Of a stretch of DNA of 64,000 nucleotides, positions 59,501 through 64,000 are shown piece after piece. Origin of the DNA: Blastobasis lacticolella (lineage: Eukaryota > Arthropoda > Insecta > Lepidoptera > Blastobasidae). Positions within the stretch are counted from its first letter, which is position 1; the number at the start of each line of letters is the position of its first letter. The notes beneath the pieces were generated by a model, which saw only the letters and a list, made by a program, of their open reading frames with translations, was not told the DNA's origin and ran no database searches. Location: contig LR990049.1 in assembly GCA_905147135.1 (NCBI GenBank), forward strand, positions 17,439,428 through 17,503,427, read 5' to 3'. The position numbers and the translations under genes were made by a program.

Positions 59501-61821
59501 TTTGAAAAGATAAAACGTTTTATCGATCAGACAGCATTTTAGTTTGTTTTGAAAAGGTTGTGTAGGTAAACTTTTCAGGATTTCAGGCAGTGCATTATGT
59601 ACCTTTACACACATCGCTGGACAATTTTTACAACAATTTGTCGTTTTAGGAACTCTAGAATACACAATTTTGGTCTCGTTTCTAGTGAATCTTGGGTATA
59701 CACTTGCGGCAGTAGCAAATAAATTCGGTTTACTATTTACAAATTTTGCTACTTCCAAAATATACAATCGTACGACTCGTGCAAAAGACAACATACCCTA
59801 GACTTTGGTCCACCTCCGTGTACGTGCTTATACCACTAAGGTGGCAAACAAGCATACGGCCCGCCTGATGGTAAACAGTCACCGCAGCCTATGGACGTTT
59901 GCAATACCAGGGGCACCACCCACGCGTTGCCAACCCCATACAAAACTTTTTCACCCCTTATGCATATACTTGTATAGACACAAACATATTTAGAAATAAA
60001 TGAGGTACTTACCTTCCAGAGGGCGACAAGCTAGAGCAAGTATACGAGGAGTTAGTGGAGAAGTTCCCCGGATACCTCGGCGCGCACGTCGCCTACCTGC
60101 ACGGGGTGGACTCCCCCACCGACGCCAAGAAGTGAGTATACGGCTACCTCGTACGGCAATGTACACGATATACATAACGGCGGTATATGGCTACCTTCTG
60201 TGCGAGTACAAGAAGTCTGTGAATTCGCCTATGGTATACGGCAGACAAACAGAAAGAAATCAGATTGAAAGTGGTTACTGGCGCTTGTGGATATCAGCAA
60301 CACCGATGCGTTGCCCTCTAATATACCTCACACAGGTCAAAGGAAACACTGACACACAGTTTTACAGAGTTACATCAAAAGAACTCGTTACAACGGAATT
60401 TATTACAGTTAGACCACGCGTAAATTTACCGTATGGTTCAACCATTTGGACCATGAATACATTTTCTTCCCCACCAGGTAGCAAACCTCAGCCTACTCTG
60501 TTCAGACACATAGTGATGCTAACTCATTTTATACTAGTAGATGTTAGTAAATTGAACGACTGCCTTCCAAATAGTCAGTTAAACATAGCAGTTGTAAAAT
60601 GACGTCGGAGCGTCTGCAAATTCTAGACAAAAGCATAAGACCCTTCGCGGCTAATTTGCGCTATAAAATAAATCCTTCTGTTATTCAGATTACCTCATGT
60701 GGACGAAGTACCGGACGTAACGACGGCTTGGTGCGAACAGCTTATTAGTACAGCGGAAAAGGTAACACGCAGAGACAATAATACTGAGTTTAATGTATAC
60801 CAGAACCTTGGTATGTTACAATGTTTATATTATTTGCAGGTAATAAAACAAATAGACCAGGAGAAATTGCTCGCCTTCATAGGAATGAAGAATGACACGC
60901 GGAGCGACGCTACCAAAATAAAACAGTGAGTTTTTGATCTCTGATTTGAATTATGTGACATCTAGACATATCTTTATTTGGTTCAAAGATTCGTTGAAGT
61001 CTTTAAATCTGATAATTGTTCGTTTTCCATAATAAAATTCCTTGAATGAAGATGTGTTATGTGGTTGAGTCCTATAGTATTCTTAATAAAATGTGAACGC
61101 ACTTTTAAAATCTGTAGTGTTTGTGATGTGGGGATGCACCTTTGTGATGGAGCACCGTTAGGCTGTTTGTCCACGGCGACCGTCTCGCCGGATCCGTCAT
61201 CCGAGAAAAACCGGACCGAAGCAGCTGCCTATATATGAACGTTTGTCCACACGAGCCGTCAAAAGAAGGGATGACGCATCTCGGACGCCGGACGTCGCTT
61301 CTTCGGTTCGGTTATTTCTTGGATGACGGACCCGGGCCAGACGGACGCCGTGGACAGACGGTCATTTTGTGGTCGCTGTGTGTGCAGATATCACATACGA
61401 TGTCCTGCCATTTTGACTTTACACTCATGCAACTGCCTGACTGTTATTTTTTGCGAGTCGATGGGCGGATGTGTGTAGAGAGTGTTTGAGGTTCTGTGAG
61501 ACGATGAACGGGTGAAGAATTTGAAATTATATTTTTGTCTTACTATAAAGTTTTATTATTTTAAGATGTACCTAATATTAATTTTACTGTGTATTAGTTC
61601 TTAAACTGTAAAGTTTGTGGAATAAATAAATAAACACTGTATCTCATAGGGAGCAAGAGAAGCAACGCGGCTACCTAGTGGACGCGCTGTGCCGGCGCGG
61701 CGCCGCGCTGTGCCGGCTGCGGCGGCTCGCGCAGAGCCAGGCCGCCAAGGAGAAGATCGGGGACGCGTTGCACGCCAACATGAACGACCTGCTCAAGTTC
61801 ACCGATGTTACTGATGCTAAG
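35404..61821 (+). CDS. TPP2: Tripeptidyl-peptidase II (25 exons, C-terminus beyond right edge)
   Basis: TPP2 is a very large self-assembling subtilisin-family peptidase of the cytosol that removes N-terminal tripeptides from peptides released by the proteasome. The exons join to 3765 nt (1255 residues) from the ATG at 35404; about 100 residues should follow outside the window. Catalytic residues: Asp103 ([11 protein letters not shown]), His328 (THGTHVA), oxyanion Asn430 (SAGNHGP), Ser518 (NGTSMAAP). The long insert between Asp and His and the large C-terminal part, with a Lys-rich PPKEKDKGK linker near residue 1080, are family features. A second in-frame start at 35658 ([17 protein letters not shown], residue 60) matches the canonical cytosolic N-terminus; the first start adds a basic leader. 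Tandem repeats surround the junctions of exons 9, 13 and 16. Exon boundaries are by eye. Confidence 0.95.
35629..35822 (+). CDS. TPP2: TPP2 exon 2 (residues 50-114), catalytic Asp
   Basis: Acceptor TTGTAG ends at 35628, donor GTAAGA at 35823, ends in phase 0. It contains the alternative ATG at 35658 in an AAAATGG context and the catalytic Asp in FDSGVDP. Confidence 0.93.
35909..36040 (+). CDS. TPP2: TPP2 exon 3 (residues 115-158)
   Basis: Acceptor CCGTAG ends at 35908, donor GTATCA at 36041, phase 0. It encodes [20 protein letters not shown] and ends TGRKLK. Confidence 0.92.
36041..37628. other. TPP2 intron 3, one LINE-tail fragment
   Basis: AT-rich. The only recognisable item is at about 37215-37277 (GGGAGGCCTTTGCCCTGCAG, then a (AAAT)n run), the usual 3' tail of an insect LINE. 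Nothing else seen. Confidence 0.6.
37629..37815 (+). CDS. TPP2: TPP2 exon 4 (residues 159-221)
   Basis: Acceptor TTTCAG ends at 37628, donor GTGAGA at 37816, ends in phase 1. It encodes [20 protein letters not shown], typical of the TPP2-specific insert. Confidence 0.93.
38260..38410 (+). CDS. TPP2: TPP2 exon 5 (residues 221-271)
   Basis: Acceptor TTGTAG ends at 38259, donor GTCAGT at 38411, ends in phase 2. It encodes a charged helix and [17 protein letters not shown] Jockey-like LINE fills the following intron. Confidence 0.93.
38520..40255 (+). pseudogene. Jockey-like LINE reverse transcriptase, 5'-truncated and broken
   Basis: Frame 1 (about 38628-38990) encodes [38 protein letters not shown] and [10 protein letters not shown] frameshift near 38990 moves it to the next frame with [25 protein letters not shown] and YADD (the polymerase motifs A, B and C), continuing through the thumb to FLARTIRM. 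There TAG at 40056 interrupts; the related copy at the right edge has W. A decayed 3' tail and poly-A (40241-40259) follow. It lies in TPP2 intron 5 in gene orientation. Confidence 0.88.
40263..40400 (-). mobile_element. SINE family A fragment
   Basis: The tail part (CCTGGCGTCACTACCCTGG, GCCCGGGGTTCGCTTTGACC) directly follows the LINE poly-A. Confidence 0.65.
40639..40802 (+). CDS. TPP2: TPP2 exon 6 (residues 271-326)
   Basis: Acceptor CAACAG ends at 40638, donor GTGAGT at 40803, ends in phase 1. It encodes [20 protein letters not shown] and VVGMC. Confidence 0.93.
40838..41060 (-). mobile_element. Interspersed repeat R1 (minus copy)
   Basis: The reverse complement of 19985-20205, including CGTCAAAAAGGAGGGGGGTA and CAGTGACACGCTGACCGCC. 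In TPP2 intron 6. Confidence 0.6.
41387..41515. mobile_element. Foldback MITE family M2 (copy 6, truncated)
   Basis: GGGGTTTCGTAATACC, TAGTGGCGCTACTGCG, GTCAAAATAAAGCCCTG and GGCTGGAATAGATTCGTC. The right half is missing. It ends 60 bp before TPP2 exon 7. Confidence 0.65.
41575..41818 (+). CDS. TPP2: TPP2 exon 7 (residues 326-407), catalytic His
   Basis: Acceptor CCACAG ends at 41574, donor GTAAGT at 41819, ends in phase 2. It encodes [13 protein letters not shown] with the catalytic His328, [16 protein letters not shown] and INMSYGE. Confidence 0.95.
41925..42175 (+). mobile_element. Interspersed repeat R3, copy 1
   Basis: GGGTGTCGTACAAGGCGACT, CCCACCCGCCTGCCAAGC and GTCTTGCACTGGACTGTTA are shared with 58555-58795. 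Class unknown. In TPP2 intron 7. Confidence 0.6.
42756..42886 (+). CDS. TPP2: TPP2 exon 8 (residues 407-451), oxyanion Asn
   Basis: Acceptor CGTCAG ends at 42755, donor GTAAGT at 42887, ends in phase 1. It encodes [19 protein letters not shown], with Asn430 of the oxyanion hole. Confidence 0.95.
42995..43252 (+). mobile_element. SINE family A fragment
   Basis: It runs from GTACCAATGACTTTTTTTGA to GGGATATTGACGCCAAGATT. The head is missing. In TPP2 intron 8. Confidence 0.7.
43756..43918 (+). CDS. TPP2: TPP2 exon 9 (residues 451-505)
   Basis: Acceptor ACCCAG ends at 43755, donor GTGAGT at 43919, ends in phase 2. It encodes [29 protein letters not shown] and APGGAVASV. It is very GC-rich. A minisatellite starts at its donor. 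Confidence 0.95.
43919..44605. repeat. Minisatellite starting at the TPP2 exon 9 donor
   Basis: Degenerate units of about 20-22 bp built on ACCACTGCACTGACACA. The first unit-like sequence (GTGAGTGCACTGACGCA) is the splice donor itself. A block of about 118 bp (44352-44470) is duplicated at 44471-44590. Any Cys-rich reading frames on the minus strand are products of this repeat. Confidence 0.9.
44913..44983 (+). CDS. TPP2: TPP2 exon 10 (residues 505-529), catalytic Ser
   Basis: Acceptor TTTCAG ends at 44912, donor GTGAGT at 44984, ends in phase 1. It encodes [16 protein letters not shown] with the catalytic Ser518. Confidence 0.95.
45180..45430. mobile_element. Foldback MITE family M3 (copy 3, complete)
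   Basis: Left arm AAGCCGACCAACCGTCAGTT and right arm AACTGACGGTTGGTTGGCT are inverted, with GTTACTAG and CTAGTAAG at the ends. The core CGCTTTTGGATTAATTTGG mirrors CCCAAAAGCGATTTTA. It ends 45 bp before TPP2 exon 11. Confidence 0.75.
45476..45615 (+). CDS. TPP2: TPP2 exon 11 (residues 529-575)
   Basis: Acceptor CCACAG ends at 45475, donor GTGGGT at 45616, ends in phase 0. It encodes [20 protein letters not shown] and [12 protein letters not shown], the end of the subtilisin fold. Confidence 0.94.
45648..45967 (-). mobile_element. SINE family A, with an extra inverted tail
   Basis: The body matches the family from GGCGTTAATGTCCAGGTTGT to GAAAAGAGTCATTGGTACG. It then ends at about 45945-45967 in a plus-oriented family tail (GGGACATTAACGCCAAGATG), suggesting two fused copies. 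In TPP2 intron 11. Confidence 0.65.
46072..46246 (+). CDS. TPP2: TPP2 exon 12 (residues 576-634)
   Basis: Acceptor CCACAG ends at 46071, donor GTGAGT at 46247, ends in phase 1. It encodes [19 protein letters not shown] and [18 protein letters not shown]. Confidence 0.93.
46247..47113. other. TPP2 intron 12, 5' part, no feature
   Basis: AT-rich intron sequence. I see no gene, RNA or repeat. Confidence 0.5.
47132..47645 (-). mobile_element. 5'-truncated LINE, reverse transcriptase C-terminus, with 18-bp target duplication
   Basis: The minus strand is open for 170 codons and encodes [30 protein letters not shown] and [16 protein letters not shown], followed by [16 protein letters not shown]. 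This is the C-terminal end common in insect endonuclease/reverse-transcriptase LINEs. TCTGAAAAAGTTACTTAC occurs at 47114-47131 and again at 47646-47663, and a (TTAC)n run follows the 3' end at 47123-47139. These are the marks of target-primed insertion. The open frame suggests a fairly recent event. Confidence 0.85.
48050..49120. repeat. About 250-bp tandem repeat running into the TPP2 exon 13 acceptor
   Basis: The anchor CACCAACGTCTATGTAGGCC or its variants occur at 48067, 48295, 48539, 48801 and 49065, giving spacings of 228, 244, 262 and 264 bp. Each unit also carries TTCTCCAATGGTCCAAAACG and CCATGCATAATTGT-like words. The final units include GTTGCAGACAAGACAGTGAT, which in the last unit is the true splice acceptor and exon start. 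Earlier copies give decoy acceptors ending at about 48580 and 48842. Confidence 0.85.
49107..49263 (+). CDS. TPP2: TPP2 exon 13 (residues 634-686)
   Basis: The acceptor is ambiguous. GACAG ending at 49106 and TTGCAG ending at 49097 are both in frame and differ by 9 nt (3 residues); the former is used here. The donor GTGAGT is at 49264, ends in phase 2. It encodes [20 protein letters not shown] and [10 protein letters not shown]. The acceptor and first 16 or so bases of the exon are part of a roughly 250-bp tandem repeat in the intron. Confidence 0.88.
49655..49858. mobile_element. Foldback MITE family M2 (copy 7)
   Basis: AGATAGCGCTAGTGAGGC, GTCTGTTGTCAAAATACTG and AGTAGCGCCATCTCG, ending ATCGCGAAAACCCTG. 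In TPP2 intron 13. Confidence 0.65.
49970..50070. mobile_element. Fragment of the foldback repeat also seen at 11945-12115
   Basis: ATAATGTTTTAAACTATCGC and GGTATGTTCCGGGTTTCCC match the left side of that copy. Confidence 0.55.
50226..50573 (-). mobile_element. tRNA-derived SINE, family A (complete)
   Basis: The minus strand starts at 50573 with GAGCGTCGGCAGCCGGGCGG and a B-box-like GCTCGAATCCC, and runs to GGGATATTAACGCCAAGATT at 50226. It ends 31 bp before TPP2 exon 14. Confidence 0.78.
50605..50771 (+). CDS. TPP2: TPP2 exon 14 (residues 686-742)
   Basis: Acceptor CCTCAG ends at 50604, donor GTGAGT at 50772, ends in phase 1. It encodes [20 protein letters not shown] and [19 protein letters not shown] ends about 30 bp upstream. 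Confidence 0.94.
50990..51070 (-). mobile_element. Short LINE-tail-like fragment
   Basis: GACAAACGGGCAGACAGCCC and ACCTGATGGTGAGTGGTAAC resemble the Jockey-like LINE tail. In TPP2 intron 14. Confidence 0.45.
51401..51579 (+). CDS. TPP2: TPP2 exon 15 (residues 742-801)
   Basis: Acceptor CCACAG ends at 51400, donor GTGAGT at 51580, ends in phase 0. It encodes [20 protein letters not shown] and [15 protein letters not shown]. Confidence 0.94.
51885..52055. mobile_element. Interspersed repeat R2, copy 2
   Basis: GATTCCTCGGTTGTATTTCA, GGTACATCCTGGGGTAGGCA and CCAGACCATTCTGGGG match 33440-33570, without the poly-G run. Confidence 0.6.
52330..52680. mobile_element. Foldback MITE M2 (copy 8) split by MITE M3 (copy 4)
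   Basis: The left half of M2 (GAGGATTTCGCGATTC, AATAAAGCCCTGCCATTGG) ends near 52404 and its right end (TTACGCCTCACTAGCGTC) resumes near 52652. M3 lies between: ATCGTCAGTTGCAGTCAATA and its inverse, TAAAGTCAATTTTGG core. It ends 30 bp before TPP2 exon 16. Confidence 0.65.
52711..52928 (+). CDS. TPP2: TPP2 exon 16 (residues 802-874)
   Basis: Acceptor TTCCAG ends at 52710; the first of 26 identical donors (CAG then GTGGGT) starts at 52929; ends in phase 2. It encodes [27 protein letters not shown] and, in the part repeated downstream, [20 protein letters not shown]. Use of the first donor is assumed because it joins [17 protein letters not shown] in exon 17 in frame at the expected family length. 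Confidence 0.92.
52857..55940. repeat. 119-bp tandem repeat (26 donor copies) across the TPP2 exon 16-intron boundary
   Basis: The unit consists of the last 70 or so bp of exon 16, the donor GTGGGT and about 50 bp of intron. The first copy of GTCGTCAGGTGGGT is at 52921 and the last at 55896: 25 steps of exactly 119 bp. I found no difference between units. The unit is 79% GC (94 of 119). No stop codon occurs in any of the three forward frames, so apparent proteins of about 1000 residues arise there; they are not genes. The array ends at CCCCGCGGC (about 55940), where unique intron resumes. Confidence 0.95.
56274..56385 (+). CDS. TPP2: TPP2 exon 17 (residues 874-911)
   Basis: Acceptor TACCAG ends at 56273, donor GTGAGT at 56386, ends in phase 0. 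It encodes [20 protein letters not shown]. Confidence 0.94.
56695..56805 (-). mobile_element. Interspersed repeat R4, copy 1
   Basis: ATACCACTAAGGTGGCAAAC and GCCTGATGGTAAGCAGTTAC are shared with 59827-59945. The general design (CACCTGATGG-like words) resembles a LINE 3' tail. In TPP2 intron 17. Confidence 0.55.
56941..57063 (+). CDS. TPP2: TPP2 exon 18 (residues 912-952)
   Basis: Acceptor TTGCAG ends at 56940, donor GTGAGT at 57064, phase 0. It encodes [19 protein letters not shown] and AVGDAYPSK. Confidence 0.94.
57351..57506 (+). CDS. TPP2: TPP2 exon 19 (residues 953-1004)
   Basis: Acceptor CCCCAG ends at 57350, donor GTGGGT at 57507, phase 0. It encodes [20 protein letters not shown]. 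Confidence 0.94.
58254..58342 (+). CDS. TPP2: TPP2 exon 20 (residues 1005-1034)
   Basis: Acceptor TAACAG ends at 58253, donor GTGAGT at 58343, ends in phase 2. It encodes [20 protein letters not shown] and [10 protein letters not shown]. Confidence 0.92.
58555..58795 (+). mobile_element. Interspersed repeat R3, copy 2
   Basis: GGGTGTCGTACGAGAAGACT, CCAACCCGCCTGCCCAGCG and TAAGTCCTGCAGTGAAATG match 41925-42175. In TPP2 intron 20. Confidence 0.6.
58997..59217 (+). CDS. TPP2: TPP2 exon 21 (residues 1034-1108)
   Basis: Acceptor TTCCAG ends at 58996, donor GTGAGT at 59218, ends in phase 1. It encodes [20 protein letters not shown], the low-complexity [15 protein letters not shown] linker and [10 protein letters not shown]. 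Confidence 0.94.
59827..59950 (-). mobile_element. Interspersed repeat R4, copy 2
   Basis: ATACCACTAAGGTGGCAAAC, CCGCCTGATGGTAAACAGTC and CACGCGTTGCCAACCCC. It ends 70 bp before TPP2 exon 22. Confidence 0.55.
60020..60131 (+). CDS. TPP2: TPP2 exon 22 (residues 1108-1145)
   Basis: Acceptor TTCCAG ends at 60019, donor GTGAGT at 60132, ends in phase 2. It encodes [20 protein letters not shown]. Confidence 0.94.
60215..60350 (-). mobile_element. LINE 3'-tail fragment, diverged
   Basis: GGCAGACAAACAGAAAG, AGTGGTTACTGGCGCTTGTG and ACACCGATGCGTTGCCC correspond to the Jockey-like tail. In TPP2 intron 22. Confidence 0.55.
60689..60761 (+). CDS. TPP2: TPP2 exon 23 (residues 1145-1169)
   Basis: Acceptor ATTCAG ends at 60688, donor GTAACA at 60762, ends in phase 0. 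It encodes [20 protein letters not shown]. Confidence 0.91.
60840..60925 (+). CDS. TPP2: TPP2 exon 24 (residues 1170-1198)
   Basis: Acceptor TTGCAG ends at 60839, donor GTGAGT at 60926, ends in phase 2. It encodes [20 protein letters not shown]. The preceding intron is only 78 nt. Confidence 0.93.
61160..61365. mobile_element. Hairpin MITE with about 57-bp arms
   Basis: GTTTGTCCACGGCGACCGTC and ATCCGTCATCCGAG at the left are inverted at the right as GGATGACGGACC and GACGCCGTGGACAGACGG. It is GC-rich compared with its surroundings. In TPP2 intron 24. Confidence 0.7.
61650..61821 (+). CDS. TPP2: TPP2 exon 25 (residues 1198-1255, last in window)
   Basis: Acceptor TCATAG ends at 61649, donor GTAAGG at 61822, ends in phase 0. 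It encodes [20 protein letters not shown] and [14 protein letters not shown]. No stop codon: the remaining C-terminal exons are outside the window. Confidence 0.93.
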
Positions 61822-61856
61822 GTAAGGTGTTTGAAGACTGGGTAGGGGGGCGGTTT

Positions 61857-61925
61857 TCGCGCTGTGACATCTCGAATTCGACATAATCGTTAGCCAAAAA
61901 ACTGTATTAAAACGTCATTGAACTT
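61857..61925. mobile_element. MITE family M4, one end
   Basis: CGCGCTGTGACATCTCGAAT and TCGACATAATCG match an end of 18240-18432. The opposite end was not found nearby. Confidence 0.5.
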
Positions 61926-63560
61926 GATCTTCGATTATTTATATTTATATATTCGTCAATTTATGTTGTTAATAGTCTCATGACTGTCGGAGATAGTTGA
62001 GACAAAAGAGTAATGGAGATGTCTAGAAAAAATTACGAATGTCTTTATTAATAATGAAATTTAGAACGATCTTCGACCTTAAAGGATTAGCGAAAGTCGT
62101 TGAGTGTAAATTTTTTGGTTGCAATAGAGGTTTAAGGACTCGTTAATAGATATTTGTTGCTAGAGAAAATGACCAAAGCACAAGAATCACTCTCCAGACT
62201 GTCCGCTCGTCGGCAAAGTATAGGGTGACTTAAAATTCATGATACCAAGGGGTACCGTGTGCAAGTGCTTGTGATAACAAACAACTTTTACTATAGCACC
62301 AACAATGAAATTGCAAAATAAATATCAGCTGTTTCATACATTTTGGCAGAATTTGTTTTCAATTTCAGTGGCGAAGCGAAGGTTGCATAAAAACACGAAT
62401 GAAAACATTAGCCGAATATTTACAATTAGTACCTTGCAATGCAATTGTGTTCATCAGGAGAGCTATTATTAATATTTATGAAAAACGTGAAATATACAAT
62501 GTTTTTAAACTATGCAGACAGAATACTAAGCAGAGAACTTATTCCTTACGAGTAAATTGATCAACTGACAAAAATCTATCTTTGTCCGATACTGTACGAC
62601 CTTCCCCTACATTATAAAGGCTGAAGCAACCCGTTTATGCAGATATCTGGAATATCAACAACAACGTATTGCAACATTAACCTCGGGCACGTTGCCAAGC
62701 CGCGCCACGATGGCTGGACAAACATACATACACCGTCACTTAATCATAGAGTAATTAATTAACGCATGGCGACAACCCAGACGCCACATTATTAATAGTA
62801 TAACATCCTGTAACGTTCAGATACGGATTATTTATGGGTTACGGCGTTTGGTTTATCTATTACGGGGATTTTATTAATGTGTGATTTAGCATCGAGTGCC
62901 AGTGGGAAATAACATAGCTATTTGTTTGGCGGGAATGTGTGTAGGATCTGATCCTTTCGTGTTAAGCGGTGTCTCCAGTGTTATCTTTTATTGGAACATT
63001 ACACAAAACATCGAGATTAGGTATGACCGAGAGATCAATGTCTGCTATTGCCAATCCATTAGGTTCGAGCTATAACATAGTGATAGTCCATCTCTTATCT
63101 TCGAAAACTATGGAAATAAGCAGCAACGTTTGTGCTCTGCATGGCATGATCAATTAAGTAATGGGATATGGGGTTATGGTATGTGGAGGATGATCAAGTC
63201 CAGCAGTGAACTGTTATGGTCTGAAGACCGTACCACCACCTAAATAGACAGACCATCTTCCCTCATCCGTAATTACCAAAAATCGTGCGAAAGACTATGA
63301 CCCAAATAAGAAAAAAATTTTGAACGGATTTATCGGTAAACAATCATAAATTGAATAAAATATATTTTATGAATGTTTACCGATATTTCAGGCAACCATG
63401 TTACTAAGGTCGGATCTCCTACTACGATATTCTGGTGTACAGAGGTTTTTAGACCGGCTACCTCGAATATGTTAGTTGCCTTCTAAGACTCGTGTCTGGA
63501 AAAGGTTGGGACTGTATCTACTCCGCTGGAAACCTCACGGCCTATGTATTCCGTACCTTC
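61926..63560. other. TPP2 intron 25, no recognised gene
   Basis: AT-rich intron sequence. Only weak interspersed-repeat words are seen (about 63170-63240, like repeat R3). Confidence 0.5.
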
Positions 63561-63564
63561 TCTA

Positions 63565-64000
63565 GTTCAATATTTTTTTTTTTATGTTATCCGGCAGACA
63601 AACAGGCATGCGGGCCACCTGATGGAAAGTAGTCACCGCCGCCTATGGACATCAGCAACACCAGGGGAGTCACCAATGCGTTGCCCGCCTCTGAAGAGAT
63701 CTCTAATATACCTCTTGAACGATCCCATGTCATAGTCCAAAGGAAACACTGTGGCTGGGAGCTCATTCCACATCCGAATCGTACGAGCGAGAAACGTTCT
63801 TTCAAACCTTCGCGTGGTGACCAACAGAGGGTCTACGTAGTGGGGATGAGTACCCAGCCCACGGCGGGTGGTGCGATGGCGGAATTGTGCTGTTGGCACC
63901 AGATCGAAAAGTTCCTCGGAACACTCCCCATTGTACAGCCGGTAGAACACACACAGGGAGCCAAAGTCCCTTCGGTTAGCCAGTGGTTCTAATTTGCTTG
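63565..64000 (-). pseudogene. Jockey-like LINE, 3' end (continues past right edge)
   Basis: The minus strand encodes [40 protein letters not shown] and [20 protein letters not shown] to a stop near 63635, then the 3' tail and a poly-T run (63571-63582) on the plus strand. It is nearly identical to 39880-40200, and has W where that copy has a stop. It is inserted in TPP2 intron 25 opposite to the gene. Confidence 0.85.

Overview
The window looks like a stretch of an insect nuclear genome, most likely a moth or butterfly. Coding sequence is split into short GC-rich exons with consensus GT/AG junctions, separated by AT-rich introns full of short interspersed repeats. The repeats include tRNA-derived SINEs, a Helitron-type element, many small foldback MITEs carrying the word GATGGCGC, and 5'-truncated LINEs. 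The lepidopteran assignment is inferred from the repeat families; the species is not determined.

Three conserved protein-coding genes can be assembled exon by exon, and every exon-exon phase closes. (1) Minus strand, 7201 down to 767: the 5' four exons of mitochondrial intermediate peptidase (MIP/MIPEP). The gene runs off the left edge. (2) Plus strand, 9718-29406: a complete histone deacetylase 6 (HDAC6), 20 coding positions and 1139 residues, with two deacetylase domains and a C-terminal ZnF-UBP finger. It starts head-to-head with MIP about 2.5 kb away. (3) Plus strand, 35404-61821: tripeptidyl-peptidase II (TPP2), 25 exons encoding 1255 residues, with the catalytic Asp/His/Asn/Ser complete. 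The last roughly 100 residues lie beyond the right edge.

The genes act in different compartments: MIP trims imported mitochondrial precursors, HDAC6 is a cytoplasmic deacetylase and ubiquitin-binding protein, and TPP2 is a giant peptidase downstream of the proteasome. The sequence shows no operon-like link between them.

The most unusual structures are at exon junctions. HDAC6 carries two adjacent, same-length, same-phase versions of the exon that supplies the third zinc ligand of catalytic domain 1 (15372-15431 and 15486-15545). They are separated by only 54 bp, which fits mutually exclusive splicing. In TPP2, a 119-bp unit spanning the end of exon 16, its splice donor and the start of the intron is repeated without visible change, giving 26 copies of the donor. 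Two further TPP2 junctions (exon 9 donor, exon 13 acceptor) are also embedded in tandem repeats. TPP2 has an upstream start that adds a basic, presequence-like leader.

The rest of the window is transposon debris: a broken Tc1-like transposase, a Helitron, a composite long-TIR element in two copies (one ending about 10 bp from a MIP splice donor), a THAP-finger remnant, a hAT MITE with a perfect 8-bp target duplication, nested MITEs, and LINE fragments.
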